Source of the DNA: Adiantum capillus-veneris
Taxonomy: Eukaryota; Streptophyta; Polypodiopsida; Polypodiales; Pteridaceae
NCBI GenBank assembly: GCA_014529385.2
Contig: CM043960.1
Span: 126,270,043-126,334,042 of the forward strand
DNA length: 64,000 nt
Direction of reading: 5' to 3'
The notes beneath the pieces were generated by a model that ran no database searches, was not told the origin of the DNA, and worked only from the letters and a program-made list of their open reading frames with translations. Position numbers and translations under genes: made by a program. Of this stretch, positions 33,421 to 46,316 are shown piece by piece. Position 1 is the stretch's first letter. The number at the start of each line of letters is the position of its first letter.

Positions 33421-34180
33421 CTACCAACCATGAAACATTTTCATTAACAGAGCATGGCCTTGATATAAGTGTAAATAACCATCCATCAATGTTGTTTACA
33501 ATACTTGTAACCTCAATAAGTGTGTACTTATTAGTACCCGCGATAATTTTTGGCCACTAAAATTGTTCCTAATATTGTGTGCTCAAAATGGTCAAACAAA
33601 CGAATGTGACCAACACCTAGGGACTTTGTCATGATACCATTAGGAAATAGGTGCCACTGTGTTAGACTCATATTCTCCACATGTGGAATATGTATAAAAA
33701 AATGATGTTAAAAAAGTGACATCTAGCAAGTACAAGGTGTAGTTGTGTGTGGAGGTAAATATAAACACTCTACGACATGAGTGAGAAAGACCCTTGTTAT
33801 CCTTGCTCCACAGTGGCTAAACCAAACTCCATGAGTTCCTAGACCATGTTGCTCCTCTTGTGACAACATGTGCCAAACAAAGCTCAACCATGTAGGTCCG
33901 TATCTGCATAATGCAAAAATGTATCTAGGACACTACATCCAAAAATTCTTTGCTCCTACATGACCTTGTCATGTATCTGAAGAGCAAAGTGAGTGAAAGC
34001 ATTGAATCTTATACATCTTACTTGGAAAATAAATCAAAGCATATTCAAAAATGAAAATAAACCAAATCAGATGCATACCTAGAGGTTGAACATATTGTTC
34101 ACTTACCCGTAGTCAAATGGACATGACCAAATCTCCTACCTGAAAAGGCGTAGTACCGCTTATTGAAAGATTAGTGAAAA
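33421..34180 (-). pseudogene. Possible further gypsy pol debris
   Basis: Near 34140 the minus strand gives FQVGDLVMVHL-like sequence, typical of the integrase C-terminus, but it is out of order with the integrase core to the left, so at least two elements are mixed. The rest is not readable. Confidence 0.3.
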
Positions 34181-35490
34181 TTGAGTAGTATTGCACTTGT
34201 AACCCTGGGTGTTGCCTTTGCAAACCAAATAATTTTGTTAAAATGTAGAATGTAAAACCTCTTGGTTAGACGCTATATGAGAACTACTCAAACTAGCAGA
34301 TGATGACCAATTCAGTCTACCAAACTTTGAAACTTCAACTTGTCCACTACCCTTGGTAGATGTAGACTTCTTTTCTTGAAAGTAAAACTGTGATGAGATC
34401 AACATGTGACCCTGCACCCAACCATGCCATATATATGCTCATAGCCAACTAATATAGCACCCCTTGAACGCTTGTTCGTGCTCGCCCTTGGCCTGACATT
34501 ACTCTTCGAACAAGAGATCACCTTCTTTGAAGCTGTCTTAATCTATTCATGTCGTCCCATAAATTATTTCTTGATAGCAAGGCCATGCCTACTTGCTATC
34601 CACATAAAGCATCATCTATATTTCTAGCACCTTGTGCACGAAAATTGCACGCCGCCATAGTCATATACAACAATCACAAGAAAATATATTAGAATCAACT
34701 CTTTTTGAAAAGAATAGCTGATGTTATGGCGGAAGCGTAAACCATGCTTTAGTGGAACGAGTCCACAATATTGGCATGCCATGTATGCTTTTTAAAAAAA
34801 TAGTGTGATAAGCCTTTGGTGTCAATGATGGTCTCAACAATTTGAGCCGGTAGCATACGTGCTTTGCATGATTTGTAATGGCATGGATAAATCATAGTTT
34901 GTTGTTACCCAACATAACTGTGAGCTTATATCACGTTATTGCCAGTTTGCCAATTTGTGTGCCATGATCCTTGATCCTAAATCAATGGATAGTAATTTGG
35001 AACAAAAATGGAAGCCTTGCTTCTCATTAAACTATTAAAGCACTTGATTTGCACAACCAAAAAATCATGTCCAATGAAAGGTGAAACACAACAAAACAAG
35101 AAGAACTTGAAATTGGATAACCTTGTTGCCCCTCCATGGTTTGTGATCCTGAAATTCATAGGAAGTTGGTTTTTTGAGAGTGAATTTCAGTCTATGTTTG
35201 TTTTCCTTGTACTTGAAATAGGCTCATAGCCATCTATGTTGATGAATCTAGCTCATAGGTATGTATACTAAAATTTTTTAGAGCCGTCGGTTGTACCCTT
35301 AATGCCATCATGGATTGGTTTTTATTGGACTCCAATAATACGTAGGTCCACAATTGCACCCAAAATGTAACCCTTTTACAATGGCCTTATGGAGTCCCAA
35401 AAAAACAATGTGAAAGTTCATTATGGTCTACATAAGGCTATGTGAGAGAAAACAAATAAAATTTAAATAACATTTAAGGTAAGTATCAAT
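34181..35490. other. AT-rich unassigned stretch
   Basis: No gene or repeat I can support; open frames at 34977-35229 are short and unmatched. Confidence 0.4.
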
Positions 35491-35522
35491 CATGCCATTT
35501 TTTAATGTTCTTCTAGTCGGTA

Positions 35523-36490
35523 CTCGCTACTTGCAAATAGCTTATATATTATGAAAGGTTCCCAATAATAAGGTAAATGGTGCACATTGCACATTAGTAT
35601 TTTGAAACAAAATAAAACAAAAAGGAAGTAAAATAAAAAGACACATTAAAAATCACAACAAAAGAATATTTTAAAGCTTTCAAATAAGCATCGAAAATAA
35701 TTAAATAATTTAATGAAGTGATTTTTTTTGAAATCCTCAAATGAGAGAATTGTTTATCAATACCTCAGTGTTTGAGAAAGATGTGTCTGAGCTTAGGCTT
35801 AAGCTGATTGAAAATAGAGATTAGCCGGTTGCAAAGGATGGCAAATGAGAAAAACTTGATAAAATATACTAGAAAATAGTTCGAATATTTTACAAATTTA
35901 AAAATTTCTACTAGTATTTTCATTTTGTATTTGTATAAGGAGGAAACTTGCCACTTAGACAAAAAGGATTTTCTCGAGACTGCATCATAAAATCAAACTC
36001 CTATGGATATTTTGTTTAATGTTTTGATCTCTAAAGTCATTTTCAAGTATGCAGAGAAAGTAAATGCTGCATAGCATTCTAAAACAATAGAATGCAAACA
36101 AAAGTAAAGACAGGATGTGAAAGGTAAGTCTTTATCATGCACTCAAAACTATGAAAGCCCCCCTAACCGAGCCCAACACTAAGGGTTTCTTTTAGAAAGC
36201 CAAAAAGTGTATTCATAATAGTTTGATCCATGATAAAAGGTATTGTTAAAGGCCCTTTCATTTCAAACTTAATACAAATTCATTTCACTATCTTGTCTTA
36301 GTATGTTTATTAAATTATTTTTAAATAAAAGCACTAAATTATTTTTGTGTTGTAAATTTTCATTTTATTGTTTTATTTTACTTCTTTCTCATTTTATTTT
36401 ATGTCAAAATGTTGATATGCAATGTGCACCTTTCACATTATTTAAGTGGGGCTCTTTGTAATATATAAACTACTTGTGATTATACATATA
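35523..36490. repeat. Large imperfect inverted repeat
   Basis: The minus strand of about 35523-35660 (TTTATTTTACTTCC, GTGCAATGTGCACC, TAATATATAA) matches the plus strand of about 36355-36480 in the same order. The arms are about 130 bp and diverged, with a 700-bp spacer. A relative of the right arm recurs at 41105-41300. It may be a foldback transposon or two opposed copies of one repeat. Confidence 0.55.
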
Positions 36491-36782
36491 TAATAGATCA
36501 TACAAATTTATATTAAAGCACAACAAAAATTCAATGTGATTATGGGCACGTATTTAAACTTACTCTCCCTTGTCTCCCCTTAACTTAGCAGGCCCTTCGT
36601 GCCTTCTCACCTTGTTTTCCTTGTGTGCAAGCAAAATGGCTCTATAGCCTTCCACCTCAAGACACATGTTGTGCTTGAGGGCTATTGTACTCTTTTCAAG
36701 CACCAAATCAACCAACTAACAAAGCATTCTAGTCTTTTCCTTTTTGGGAGTACGACACTATAGATTTAATATGGATCGTTAT

Positions 36783-36850
<68 letters not shown>
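36783..36850 (+). repeat. (TC)n(AC)n compound microsatellite
   Basis: 13 TC units followed by 21 AC units. Confidence 0.95.
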
Positions 36851-36852
<2 letters not shown>

Positions 36853-37201
36853 CCAAACATCTAGGCTACAAATATGTTGCGAAAAGCATCTCTTGCTATT
36901 TTTCTTTATAGCTTTTCTTTTTAAAACACTTTAAACGCATTGTCATGTGTTAGCCATGTTTGTATAATGTAAACATTTTTGGTTTTTTAAAAGAAACCTT
37001 AGAGGAGAGTTGAGTTATGCATACTTTTAATGTTTTTAGTGATGATTGAGACTTACTTAAAAGTTATTTCAGTTTTGAAATATTGAATGGATCGTTTTAT
37101 TTCACCTTTCATTTCACATCCTAACATGGCTTGACATCTCTTGCATTCTATCCTTTTAGAATGATAAAGTGAAGCTTCACCTTGCATAATTCTTGTAAAT
37201 T

Positions 37202-37244
<43 letters not shown>

Positions 37245-37296
37245 TGTGTGTGTGTGTGTGTATGTGTATGTGTGTGTGTATATATATATATATATG
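37202..37296 (+). repeat. (TC)n(AC)n(TG)n(TA)n compound microsatellite
   Basis: The AC run is followed by a TG run, so the core is self-complementary and could form a hairpin. It lies just upstream of the LINE. Confidence 0.95.
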
Positions 37297-37435
37297 ATCA
37301 AACCATGGTAAAGAGAAAGAAAACCGATGAAATATGTGAGAGCTTAATTAAAAAATTTTACAAATTTCAAAGTATTTTCAGTTTGCTTCTTTGCGAGGAG
37401 GAAACTTGGTCGCCTAATGAGAGAGATATTCCCAA

Positions 37436-39655
37436 CAAACCAACTTGGGTTTGACAACATCCTCGTTGCCATGGTTGGCATAGACTACACTTCCTTTACC
37501 AAGTAAGAATGTATTCTCCTTCAACTAGACCTAGATAAGGCCTACGATAGAATCTTGTGGTCTTACGTTGAGGCTGTTATGAAGGCTTTGGACTTTGGAC
37601 CCAAAATGTGTGCGATTGTTTGCATGCTCGAGGAAGGAAGTTACTCTGAGATCCTCTTCAACAACAAGATAGCGGGAGGGTTTGAAGTCAAGCGTTCGAT
37701 CAAGCAAGGTTGCCCCCTTGCCCCGCTGCTTTTTACAATCGGCTCTCACCCTCTGGTGACCACACTCAAGGATAGCGTGAGAAAAGGGGAAATTCAAGGT
37801 CTGTCACTCCCTAGAGGAAAGCAACTGCTTGCTAAGTTGTTTGCAGATGACTCTTTTCTCTTTCTTAAAGCCAACTCAGATGTACTGAGAATAGCCCTCG
37901 AGATTGTTCAATTGTTTCCTTCTGCTTCTCGCTCGATGTGTAGTATTGAGAAATCAAGATTGATTTCTCTCTCTGAAAGCGACTCATTTGACCCCACGGA
38001 ATGGTGTTAGGAAGTGATAGGCAAAGACACTGTTTTCAGGCACCTAGGCGCTCCTCTTGGGGAGAGCATCATGGATAAGCAAAGATTTGACTCGGCCCTG
38101 ACCAAAATAAATAACAAAATGAGAAGGTGGAATTTTGTGCTCTTCCCCTTCCATAGCAGAGTCAGTGTGATGATCAATGCTTTTATAATCCTGTACATCT
38201 CATTTGTATCACTGTTGCTAAAAAGGAGCAAATACAATTGGAAATAATTTTTGAAGCCTATCAAACTGTTCTTGTGGAAGAACAATACAAAATCCTCAAC
38301 CCCTTGCCAATGGGGGAAATGGGAATGGGTAGCAAGACCAAAGAGTCAAGGAGGAATTGGGATTATTGACCCCATGGTTCATGCAGAAGCTTTGTGTGCC
38401 AAACTGGTGACCTCATTGATTGACCAAAAGGAGGAATGGGCTATTATGGCATGGGACATGATTAAGGAAGCAAATCCTGCCTCAAAAGGGGGCACTTGGA
38501 AGAATGCCAAAGTGTAGGATAAGATCTTAGTACCCTTTTGGACACTCCTAAAGCTTGGAGGCTGCACATGGGAGCTTGCTCGAAAGTGCAACAAGCAGCT
38601 TCAACCTTGGAATGGGGGAAGAATTTTAGGTACTTCAGGGATTCCTCTCTCAATTGGTCCACTTGGCTGTCAAAATTGGGGAAGGGTTCCCTGGACCCCT
38701 TATGGAGGGAAGTTGCACGCTTGGCAAACAACAAAGGAGTTTCTAAACTCTCTCATCTTTGGGATGACAGAAGCTTTTGCTGGAAGGATGTGGAGCTTGT
38801 AGTGATTCAACATAACGTGGGTATGTGCAAAAGGCTTCTGATTGGTAGACTCCTGGAAGTGCTAGCAGCCTCACCCCCACCTGTTAATGGATTAGAAATT
38901 GATTGGAGAGCGTGGCATTGGCCGGAGGATCGAGTGTTCGTGCTTCCCAAGACCTAGAATACCTATAATGTGCTAATATACAAAGCACATTGGTTCATCC
39001 CACTCACCAAAATCTGAAAGAAAAACTGGTATGGCAAAAGAGTGTTAAGGGGATTTGGGAGACTCAACGGCCAGAATACATGAAGATTTTCATTTGAAAG
39101 GTGCTATGGGGAGCCTTGCCTACTGGTATTAAGGTGCAAACTAGAGGGCTCGGCTCCAACACCTGTTTTGGCTGTAGGCCAGCCTTCGAAGATCCCCTTC
39201 ATCTATTCATCATGTGCCCTACTTCACGCGGGTTGGCCGCTAAGGTGTGCAAATGGGTACAGAGAACTTGGAAGAAAATTTTCTTTACTGATGACCTGAT
39301 CTTGGGAGGGCGTGGATTCCAAAGTCATGCCATTTTGGTATGCACCCATATTATTAGATTTTGCTACCTAAATCACGTTTGGAAGTCTATATATCTTTGG
39401 GTTTTTGAAGCCAAGCTGGCGGTAGCCTGTTTTGATGATGTAAAGATGAAGATTGGACTCATGCACTGAGCTGCTTGGAACACTCAAGAGGGTAGGTTTG
39501 TAATAGCTAATATTGTATTTTTATTTGTGTACAATCCTTTGTGTTGGAACCCTAGTCCCCCCCAAGCACATGTAGTGCTTGTGGGCAATTGTATTCTTTT
39601 TGAGTTAATAGAAATTCTCTCACCTCACAATTGTGAGTATGGGAAAAAAAAACAA
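37436..39655 (+). pseudogene. 5'-truncated LINE (non-LTR retrotransposon) ORF2
   Basis: RT motifs: LQLDLDKAYDRILW (37530), FEVKRSIKQGCPLAPLLF (37690) and LFADDSFLFLKAN (37840) with the FADD catalytic motif. Then FRHLGAPLGE (38035), WVARPKSQGGIGIIDP (38330) and a zinc-binding end, VLWGALPTGIKVQTRG with CFGC and HLFIMCP (39100-39210). The 3' end is an A run at 39642-39652. Imperfect flanking duplications AGAGATATTCCCAA (37422-37435) and AGAGATTCCCAA (39656-39667) suggest target-primed insertion. The endonuclease and ORF1 are missing and there are at least four frame breaks. Confidence 0.85.
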
Positions 39656-39867
39656 AGAGATTCCCAAACCTTATATAATTCTAGTTAAGCTCAACCTAAT
39701 AGTTTTATCACTATCTTATTATTGTTTTAGAAAGCCACTATGACCCTTTCACTTGTTTTCTTTATTTTGTACCAAATGTTTCTTGGTATTTGGAAGTGTG
39801 AACTTGCTAACTTGAAGGACTAAAAGAAAGCTATCTAGCCTTTGCAATGATCTCCACCTAGCAGGAT
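39656..39867. other. Short unassigned spacer
   Basis: Resembles sequence near 36166-36400 in places (TTTTAGAAAGCC, CCCTTTCA), suggesting that the LINE entered an older repeat. Confidence 0.4.
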
Positions 39868-39941
39868 CCCTTTACACAAAGGGAATAGGGGACACATGTC
39901 AGTTCCCTTTACACAAAGGGAATAGGGGACACATGTCAGCT
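39868..39941 (+). repeat. 37-bp tandem duplication
   Basis: CCCTTTACACAAAGGGAATA... is repeated at 39868 and 39905; gypsy A LTRs have a single copy. The unit contains a CCCTTT/AAAGGG hairpin. Confidence 0.9.
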
Positions 39942-41098
39942 CCCTAGGCCAGTTGCCCCCAAGATGCATTCAATTCCTATTGGATGGCCATAGAGGTGGA
40001 CCAATGAGAATTAGGCTAGAGTACATTTAGTTTAATTCATTTTAAAACACTTGATAAAAGAACCAATAGAAATAAAGCTCTTTAGAAGACTATTGAACAG
40101 TCTCCCAAGGGGTCCAATGAGCATTCAACATCCCAATGGCTTGCCTGATTCCTATTGGCCAGAAGAATAAGGGGTTCAATGAGAGTTTAATTGCAGTAAT
40201 TAAATACCTAAAGCTCTTACAAAAGGGGAAAGGCAGACACATGTCACAAGGCTATCACTTATGCTTCTTAATAATTATTGGCTAAGCTTTGTAGGGTCCA
40301 ATGTGGTGCCAGCATGAGTAAAATGGAATAGGGGTCGACCAAGAGAGAGAGAGGGGGCTGATTTTGGCAAGGCATTATCACACACACACTCACACAATCT
40401 CATGTGTGAAGCAAAGAAGACTCTCTCTCCTTATCAAGCTTAAATGGAAAGCTCATCACCTACTCCAAGCTTGTGAGAAGGGAGGCCTACACCAACAACT
40501 CTTGGCCTTGTGATGCAAATCCAACCAAGAGCCAAGCTCCAATGCATGCTCATCTCCTCTACCATGCTAATTACTAAGCTATGCTAAGCTTTTATGAGTG
40601 ATTATGTGAGGAGATATACTTATTTATCGTAAGAATACTACTTCTTCCTCTCAGTCTACTCTCATACCTCGCTAGCTCTCACCATCTTCGAAGGTGTGTG
40701 AGGTCTTGGGTCTGAGACCGTGAGGGAATTGATGTTGTGTTTTATAAGTGTGTGCATGGTGCTTGAAGGTTCCATCTTCATTGCACCAGCAAGTTATTGA
40801 AGGAACACGAAGTATTGTATTGTAAAATGTCTCCTTTGATGGGGGAAACCTTTAATACAAAGCCTTTTGGAGGGGGGATCTACTCCATGTAAATCCAATC
40901 ATGAACTGTTGTCAATAACTCAATTTCTCTCTCTTTTGAAGTATTGTTCATGCCTATCTAACTAGGTGTTATACTTTTTGTTGCTCTCTCCATCCAAGCA
41001 CTCTTGCTATGCTCATTAGGAATCTATTCTAATGAAATTATCACTATGTTCATGCTATTTTTCGCTACGCACAAGTTTCTAGGCCATTAAATGTTACA
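39868..41098 (+). mobile_element. Truncated solo LTR of the gypsy A family
   Basis: Plus-strand sequence matches the complement of gypsy A LTRs up to the terminal ATGTTACA at 41098, including the CTCCATG-type block at 40880 and the CTAACTAGGTGTTATAC block. The first few hundred bp of the LTR are missing. No internal region follows. A 37-bp direct duplication lies at its truncated start. Confidence 0.85.
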
Positions 41099-41417
41099 AT
41101 AATATACTTTTTTTATTTTAGTTTGTCAATGAGTTCCTTTATTTTATTGTTTTTATTCTACTTCCATTTCATTTTAATTTGTTTTAGAATGCCAATGTGA
41201 GCTTTTCACCTTGTTGTTTAAGTGGGGCCACCCTTCATATCATTTAAGGCATTTGTGATTATGTGTGTATAATGGAAAATACAATTTTGTATTACACTAA
41301 GCAATTGTCCAGCCCTTCAACAGCTTTGCCAATAAGAAGCCTTTCAATGCCACTCACAATTGTGAGGATGGCTTCTTAAAAACATTTGTTTCAATTCATT
41401 TTGTACATAATTATATA
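41099..41417. other. AT-rich flank of copia D
   Basis: Contains another relative of the 36355-36480 repeat arm (about 41105-41300). Its end is the tail of the 55-bp tandem repeat into which copia D inserted. Confidence 0.5.
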
Positions 41418-41422
41418 AAAAC

Positions 41423-41744
41423 TGTAAAGAATGAAGATGCAAGAGAGCTACACAAGACAAGCACAAAGCACACAGAGATGGAAAGCTTCTTCTTCTTCTT
41501 CACAGAAAAGAGAGTACAAAATGACTAAGTGCTAAAGCTGAAAAGTAGCACATATGTACATGTGGTCACTAAGTGTGAACTCGCTAGAAGCGTACTAGGC
41601 TGGCACTATAAGTGTAGTCCAGCTGTAGAATCACTGGCAGAGATCCTCCGTGTCGGTCACTTAACGCGCCAGTGAGCAAATGCCGTAAGCGGCCAAGACC
41701 CGTAGTGGATGCCAGCTCAAGGTGTAGAGCTCGACATCTCAACA
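41423..41744 (-). repeat. 3' LTR of copia D
   Basis: Minus-strand start TGTTGAGATGTCGAGC, end CTTTACA. Confidence 0.95.
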
Positions 41745-44700
41745 CTCCCCCTCGAGCTCTGCATGTCGCAGAGTCCAAGCATAGTCCGGAAACATCGAAG
41801 CTTCTCAGTTCTGAGGGCCTTGGTAAAGATATCCGCTATCTGCTCCTCTGTGCTGACGTAGACCATGTCGATGTCGCCCGCCAACACTCGCTCTCGAACG
41901 TAGTGGTAATGGACCTCTATGTGTTTGGTCCTGGCATGGAACACTGGGTTCCTAGCCAACTGCATGCTGCTAAGGTTGTTACAATGGATGAAAATCTGCT
42001 GGTCCACGTGCACTCCCAAGTCCTCAAGTAATGTGCGTAGCCAAGCTACCTCGCACGCCACAACTGCTGCACCTCTGTACTCGGCCTCTGTGCTCGATAA
42101 AGCAACCGTAGGCTGCTTTTTGTTGCTCCAAGTAACAGCAGCACTCCCAAAAGAGAACATGAAGCCACTCGTAGATCTCCTATCAACAATGCTACCTGCC
42201 CAATCTGCATCTGTATACCCATACAATGCTAATGGTGCATCTGCTGCATAGAACAATGCGTAGTCAAGAGTACCTCACATACCTAAGTGTGCGTCGTACT
42301 CCATCCAAGTGTGGCTTCCTCGGAAGCTGCATGAACTGACTCTCCAAGTCTACTGTGTAGCTCAAGTCTGGCCTCGTGATAGTTAAGTAGATTAGACTAC
42401 CCACAATCTTCCTGTACATGTTGACATCCTCAACAACATCACCCTTCTCTGCACTCAGCTTTGCATTCACATCCAAGGGAATAGAAATTGGCTTACAATC
42501 AGCCATACCATACTTTGACAACATGTCCAAAGCATACTGTCTCTGTGATATCCATACACCCTCTGGAGTCCTGATCACCTCAATGCCAAGAAAGTAGCGC
42601 AACTCGCCTAAATCTTTCATTTCAAATTCCTGTTTGAGAAGACCCTTCACATGGTCAATCTCCATAGCATTGTCACCAACAATAATAAGGTCATCTACAT
42701 ATATGGTAATGACCACAATCCCCACATCACTCTCACGTACATAGAGTGAATGATCAACATGAGCTCTCCTAAAACCAATACTGAAAAGATACTTGGCAAT
42801 CCTGTCATACCATGCTCTAGAGCCTTGCTTCAAACCATACAAAGCTTTGAGAAGTCTGCATACATAATCTGGGTAACCTGGATCGACATAACCAGGTGGC
42901 TGATCCATATACACTTCCTCTTGCAACTCACCATTCAAGAAGGCATTATTTACATCCATTTGATGCATAATCCATCCTCTAGATGCAGCCACTGCTATGA
43001 CAGCTCTCACAGTCGTCATCGGTCTCCTCATAGTCTATGCCATACGTCTGTGCATAACCCTTTGCGACCAGCCTTGCCTTGTGATGCTCAATGTTACCAT
43101 TAGCCTTATGCTTGGTTTTATACACCCATTTACAGCCAATAGCTTTCTTGCCACTTGGCAATGGCACCAACTCCCATGTGTCGTTTGCTTCCAATGCAGC
43201 CATCTCTTCATTCATTGCATCATCCCAATGCACATTTCCAACTGCATCCTCAAAACATGTGGGCTCCACATCCTGTATCACCTTAGCCATGTAGGCTTGG
43301 TGATGCGCTAGATACCCATCATAAGTCAATTTCTGAATTGGATTTCTGACTCTATTAGATCTGCGCGGTCCTGGGTCACTCCTTTGCCCTCTAGCATCTT
43401 CTTGTACTTTCCTTACACCAGGTGTCCTGACAGTCGGAATTCCAAATTCCTCATCAAGAATTTGTTCAGAACCATCTGAATCCATGTCTACATGTGAAAA
43501 ACCTGATGATGCATCAGCCATAAAGGGAGGTTCATCAACCTTTTCCTTTCCTTTTCGTGATACATTCCCTGTACCTGTTGGTGGAGTAACTTGCATACGT
43601 AGTCTTCCATTCCATGGTTTCTCAACAGAGCCACGAGAAGAGGAATCTTGTGGTCCACTCAAAACCTGTGACTGTGGCCTCACATTTTGTACAACCACAT
43701 CATCTTTTACATCAGCCCCAATAGTGCCATGTGCATTACTGTACCAGCTGCTCATCTCATCAAAGACTACATCTCTGCTCACTCGTAATTCTCGTGTAGT
43801 AGGATTGTAGCACCTGTACCCCTTTTGTTCAAGGGAATATCCCACAAGAATACATTTCTTTGCTTTAGGATCCAATTTCCTACGCAACTCATCTGGTACA
43901 TGCACGTAAGCTATGCAGCCAAACACTTTCAAGTGTGCCAAATCAGGCTTTGTACCTGTAAACTTTTCCTCAGGTGTTACATCATGCACCACAGCTGTAG
44001 GTGTCCTGTTCATAATGTACACAATTGTATTTACGGCTTCAGCCCAGAAATGATGAGGCATGTTCTTCTCATTCATCAATGCACGTGCAACCTCTGCAAT
44101 GTGCCTGTTTTTCCTTTCTGCAACCCCATTCTGTTGTGGAGTATATCTGCATGTAAACTGCCTGCGTATACCATGCATTCGCAGAAAATCTGAAAAATCA
44201 TTGGAGAAGTACTCTCCCCCTCCATCTGACCTCAATGTCTTGATTTGCATATCTGTCTCCTTCTCAATCATGACTTTGAAGTCTTGAAAGTGACCAAACA
44301 CTTCACTTTTGTTACGCATGAAGTAGACCCATACTTTCCTTGTATGGTCATCAATGAAAGAGACATAATACCTGCAACCATGTATACTTGCAGTATTGGT
44401 TGGACCCCAAACATCTGTGTGCACCACCTCAAGTGGATTTTTACATACATTGCGCTCATGTGGAAATGAGCCCTTTGACTGTTTTCCAAACTGGCATGCT
44501 GCACACACTTTATGCATACCATCCACCTTGAATTTGGGCAAACCTTTTACAATCTGTTTTGATTGCATGCTACGCAATCTCTGCTCATGGACATGGCCAA
44601 TGCGTTTGTGCCAAATGTCAACATCAGCCACAACACCTGTGCCCTGTGCAAATAATGCAGCTTTTACCTCAGGCATGTCTACATTCAGCGTAAACATTCT

Positions 44701-46038
44701 GCCCACACATTTGCCCTCTATGATCAGCTTACAGCCATTCTGGAAATCTTCTACATAACAACCATTTGGATTTAAGCGAACCTGCAAACCCTGCTCAACC
44801 ATTTGTCCAACAGAAACAAGATTCTTTGTAATGTTTGGGACATGAAGTACATCTGCTAAGTACTTTGATTTCCCACTCTTCGTATTTAGAGGTATGTCCC
44901 CTACATGAGCAATGGGGTGAGCTGTGTCATCTCCTGTCTGCACATAGCCTGACACATCTGGTTTGCGCATATCTCTAAACCACTCTCCACGAGACGTCAT
45001 GTGATTAGAGGCACCTGAATCCACATACCAAACATCATCTTGGGTGGAATTCTCTGCAGTCATTGTATTCATTACATGCTGCATAACAAACATGCGCTCG
45101 TTTTTGCTGTCATCTGCATCTCTGCTAGTAGATGCATAGTTGCCCTGTTCTCTCTTTCCACTTGCTTTTCCCTTTGGACAGTCACGTGACATGTGACCTC
45201 TTTCACCACAAGTCCAACATTCTTTGCTATCTGGAGTATGTTGCTGCCTGCTTGATCCTGCACCACGACCTCTTTGACTCCCCCTGCCTTGAGACTGGTT
45301 TCCCCTGCCACCTGTATTGTTTTGATTTGATTGACCTTCTAGAAATTGGCCCCTGCAACCCCTTGGGCCTCGACCACGACCTCTACCTCTACCTCTGTTG
45401 GAGTTAGAATTGTTCAAAATTATTTCTGCCATGAGAAGAAGATGTGTCAAGGTTCTTCTCCTCAAGAATAAGCATAGAAATCAAATCTTGGAACACGGGG
45501 ATGTCGTCTCTTGTATTCATGGAAGACCTAAAATGTACATACTCATCTCCTAGACCATCCAAGCATGCACGGACAATGTCATCGTCTTCCACTGAAACTT
45601 TAATAGATCCAAGAGCCTCAATGATACTCTTGATCTTCAAGGCATAATCATTGATTGAGAGGTTGTTCCTCTTAACCTGATTTAGCTCCGACTTTAGTTG
45701 AAGCTTCCTGGCCTTGGTGTTCACCTCGAACACTCTGCCTAAGTTTCTCCATGCAATGGCGGGGGTTTCAGCATCCTGTAGATAGCCCATCATGCCATCT
45801 ATGATGCTCATAGAAAGCCAATACATCACTTTGCTCTGGCCTTGTTGCCAGTCTCTCAAAGATTTCCTTTGTTCTGCTGTAGCATTTGCCTGGGAATCTC
45901 TGGTTCCTTTTCATTGTCTCCTTCTACATAGTCCCAATAACCTTTTCCTTTTAGGAAATTTGTTATTCTGAACTTCCATGCAGGGTAGTTATTTTTCTCA
46001 AGCTTCTTAGTAACAATTTGACTGAAACCGTCAGACAT
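41717..46038 (-). pseudogene. Copia D gag-pol polyprotein
   Basis: Starts at the ATG of MSDGFSQIVTKKLEKNNYPA (46038). Gag runs over three frames (breaks near 45870 and 45440), then an RG-rich stretch and zinc knuckle CWTCGERGHMSRDC. Protease WYVDSGASNHM keeps the DSG site. Pre-integrase: HKRIGHVHEQRL; integrase: VVHTDVWGPTN, LRSDGGGEY, PQQNGVAERKNRH with both Asp and Glu present; RT: AFLNGELQEEVYMDQPPGY and YVDDLIIVG; RNase H: GYTDADWAG, STEAEY, HYVRERV, IADIFTKAL. A short deletion at about 43025 removes the FAPV-type stretch and shifts frame; another break is near 42260. The 828-codon frame 45465-42979 is open from the zinc knuckle into RT, so little decay has occurred. Confidence 0.93.
41745..41757 (-). 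other. Polypurine tract of copia D
   Basis: Minus strand CGAGGGGGAGTG before TGTTGAG. Confidence 0.8.
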
Positions 46039-46304
46039 CTTGAAGCACTAAGACAAAATAGCTGTAATCTGCAAAAACCTGCAAATCTGCTGAACCTGCT
46101 ATCGTGGTACCTGTAACGCTTTATACACTCAACGAGTGTCCACAATCAAGCGTACATACAACCACTGTACTTGTACAATAAATCTCTGTATACTGCACTT
46201 TGGAGACCTGTTCAGAAACTTGTGCGAACTCGGCATCTGGTCGTGGATTGCGAACGAAGGGATTGTGATGCTCTTGCTCTCTTAGCCTCTCTTGCCTGCA
46301 CCAG

Positions 46305-46316
46305 GCTCTGATACCA
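46305..46316 (-). other. Primer-binding site of copia D
   Basis: Minus strand TGGTATCAGAGC, directly adjoining the 5' LTR: an exact initiator Met tRNA match. Confidence 0.95.

Noticed and set aside
37182-37454. Open frame of 90 codons
   Set aside because: Mostly translated TC/AC/TG microsatellite.
41418-41422. AAAAC shared by the solo LTR and copia D as a sign of site-specific insertion
   Set aside because: The elements belong to different superfamilies and a 5-bp A-rich match can arise by chance.
46305-46316. tRNA gene
   Set aside because: The match to initiator Met tRNA is only the 12-bp primer-binding site; no cloverleaf surrounds it. The same applies at 10753, 25952 and 54272.
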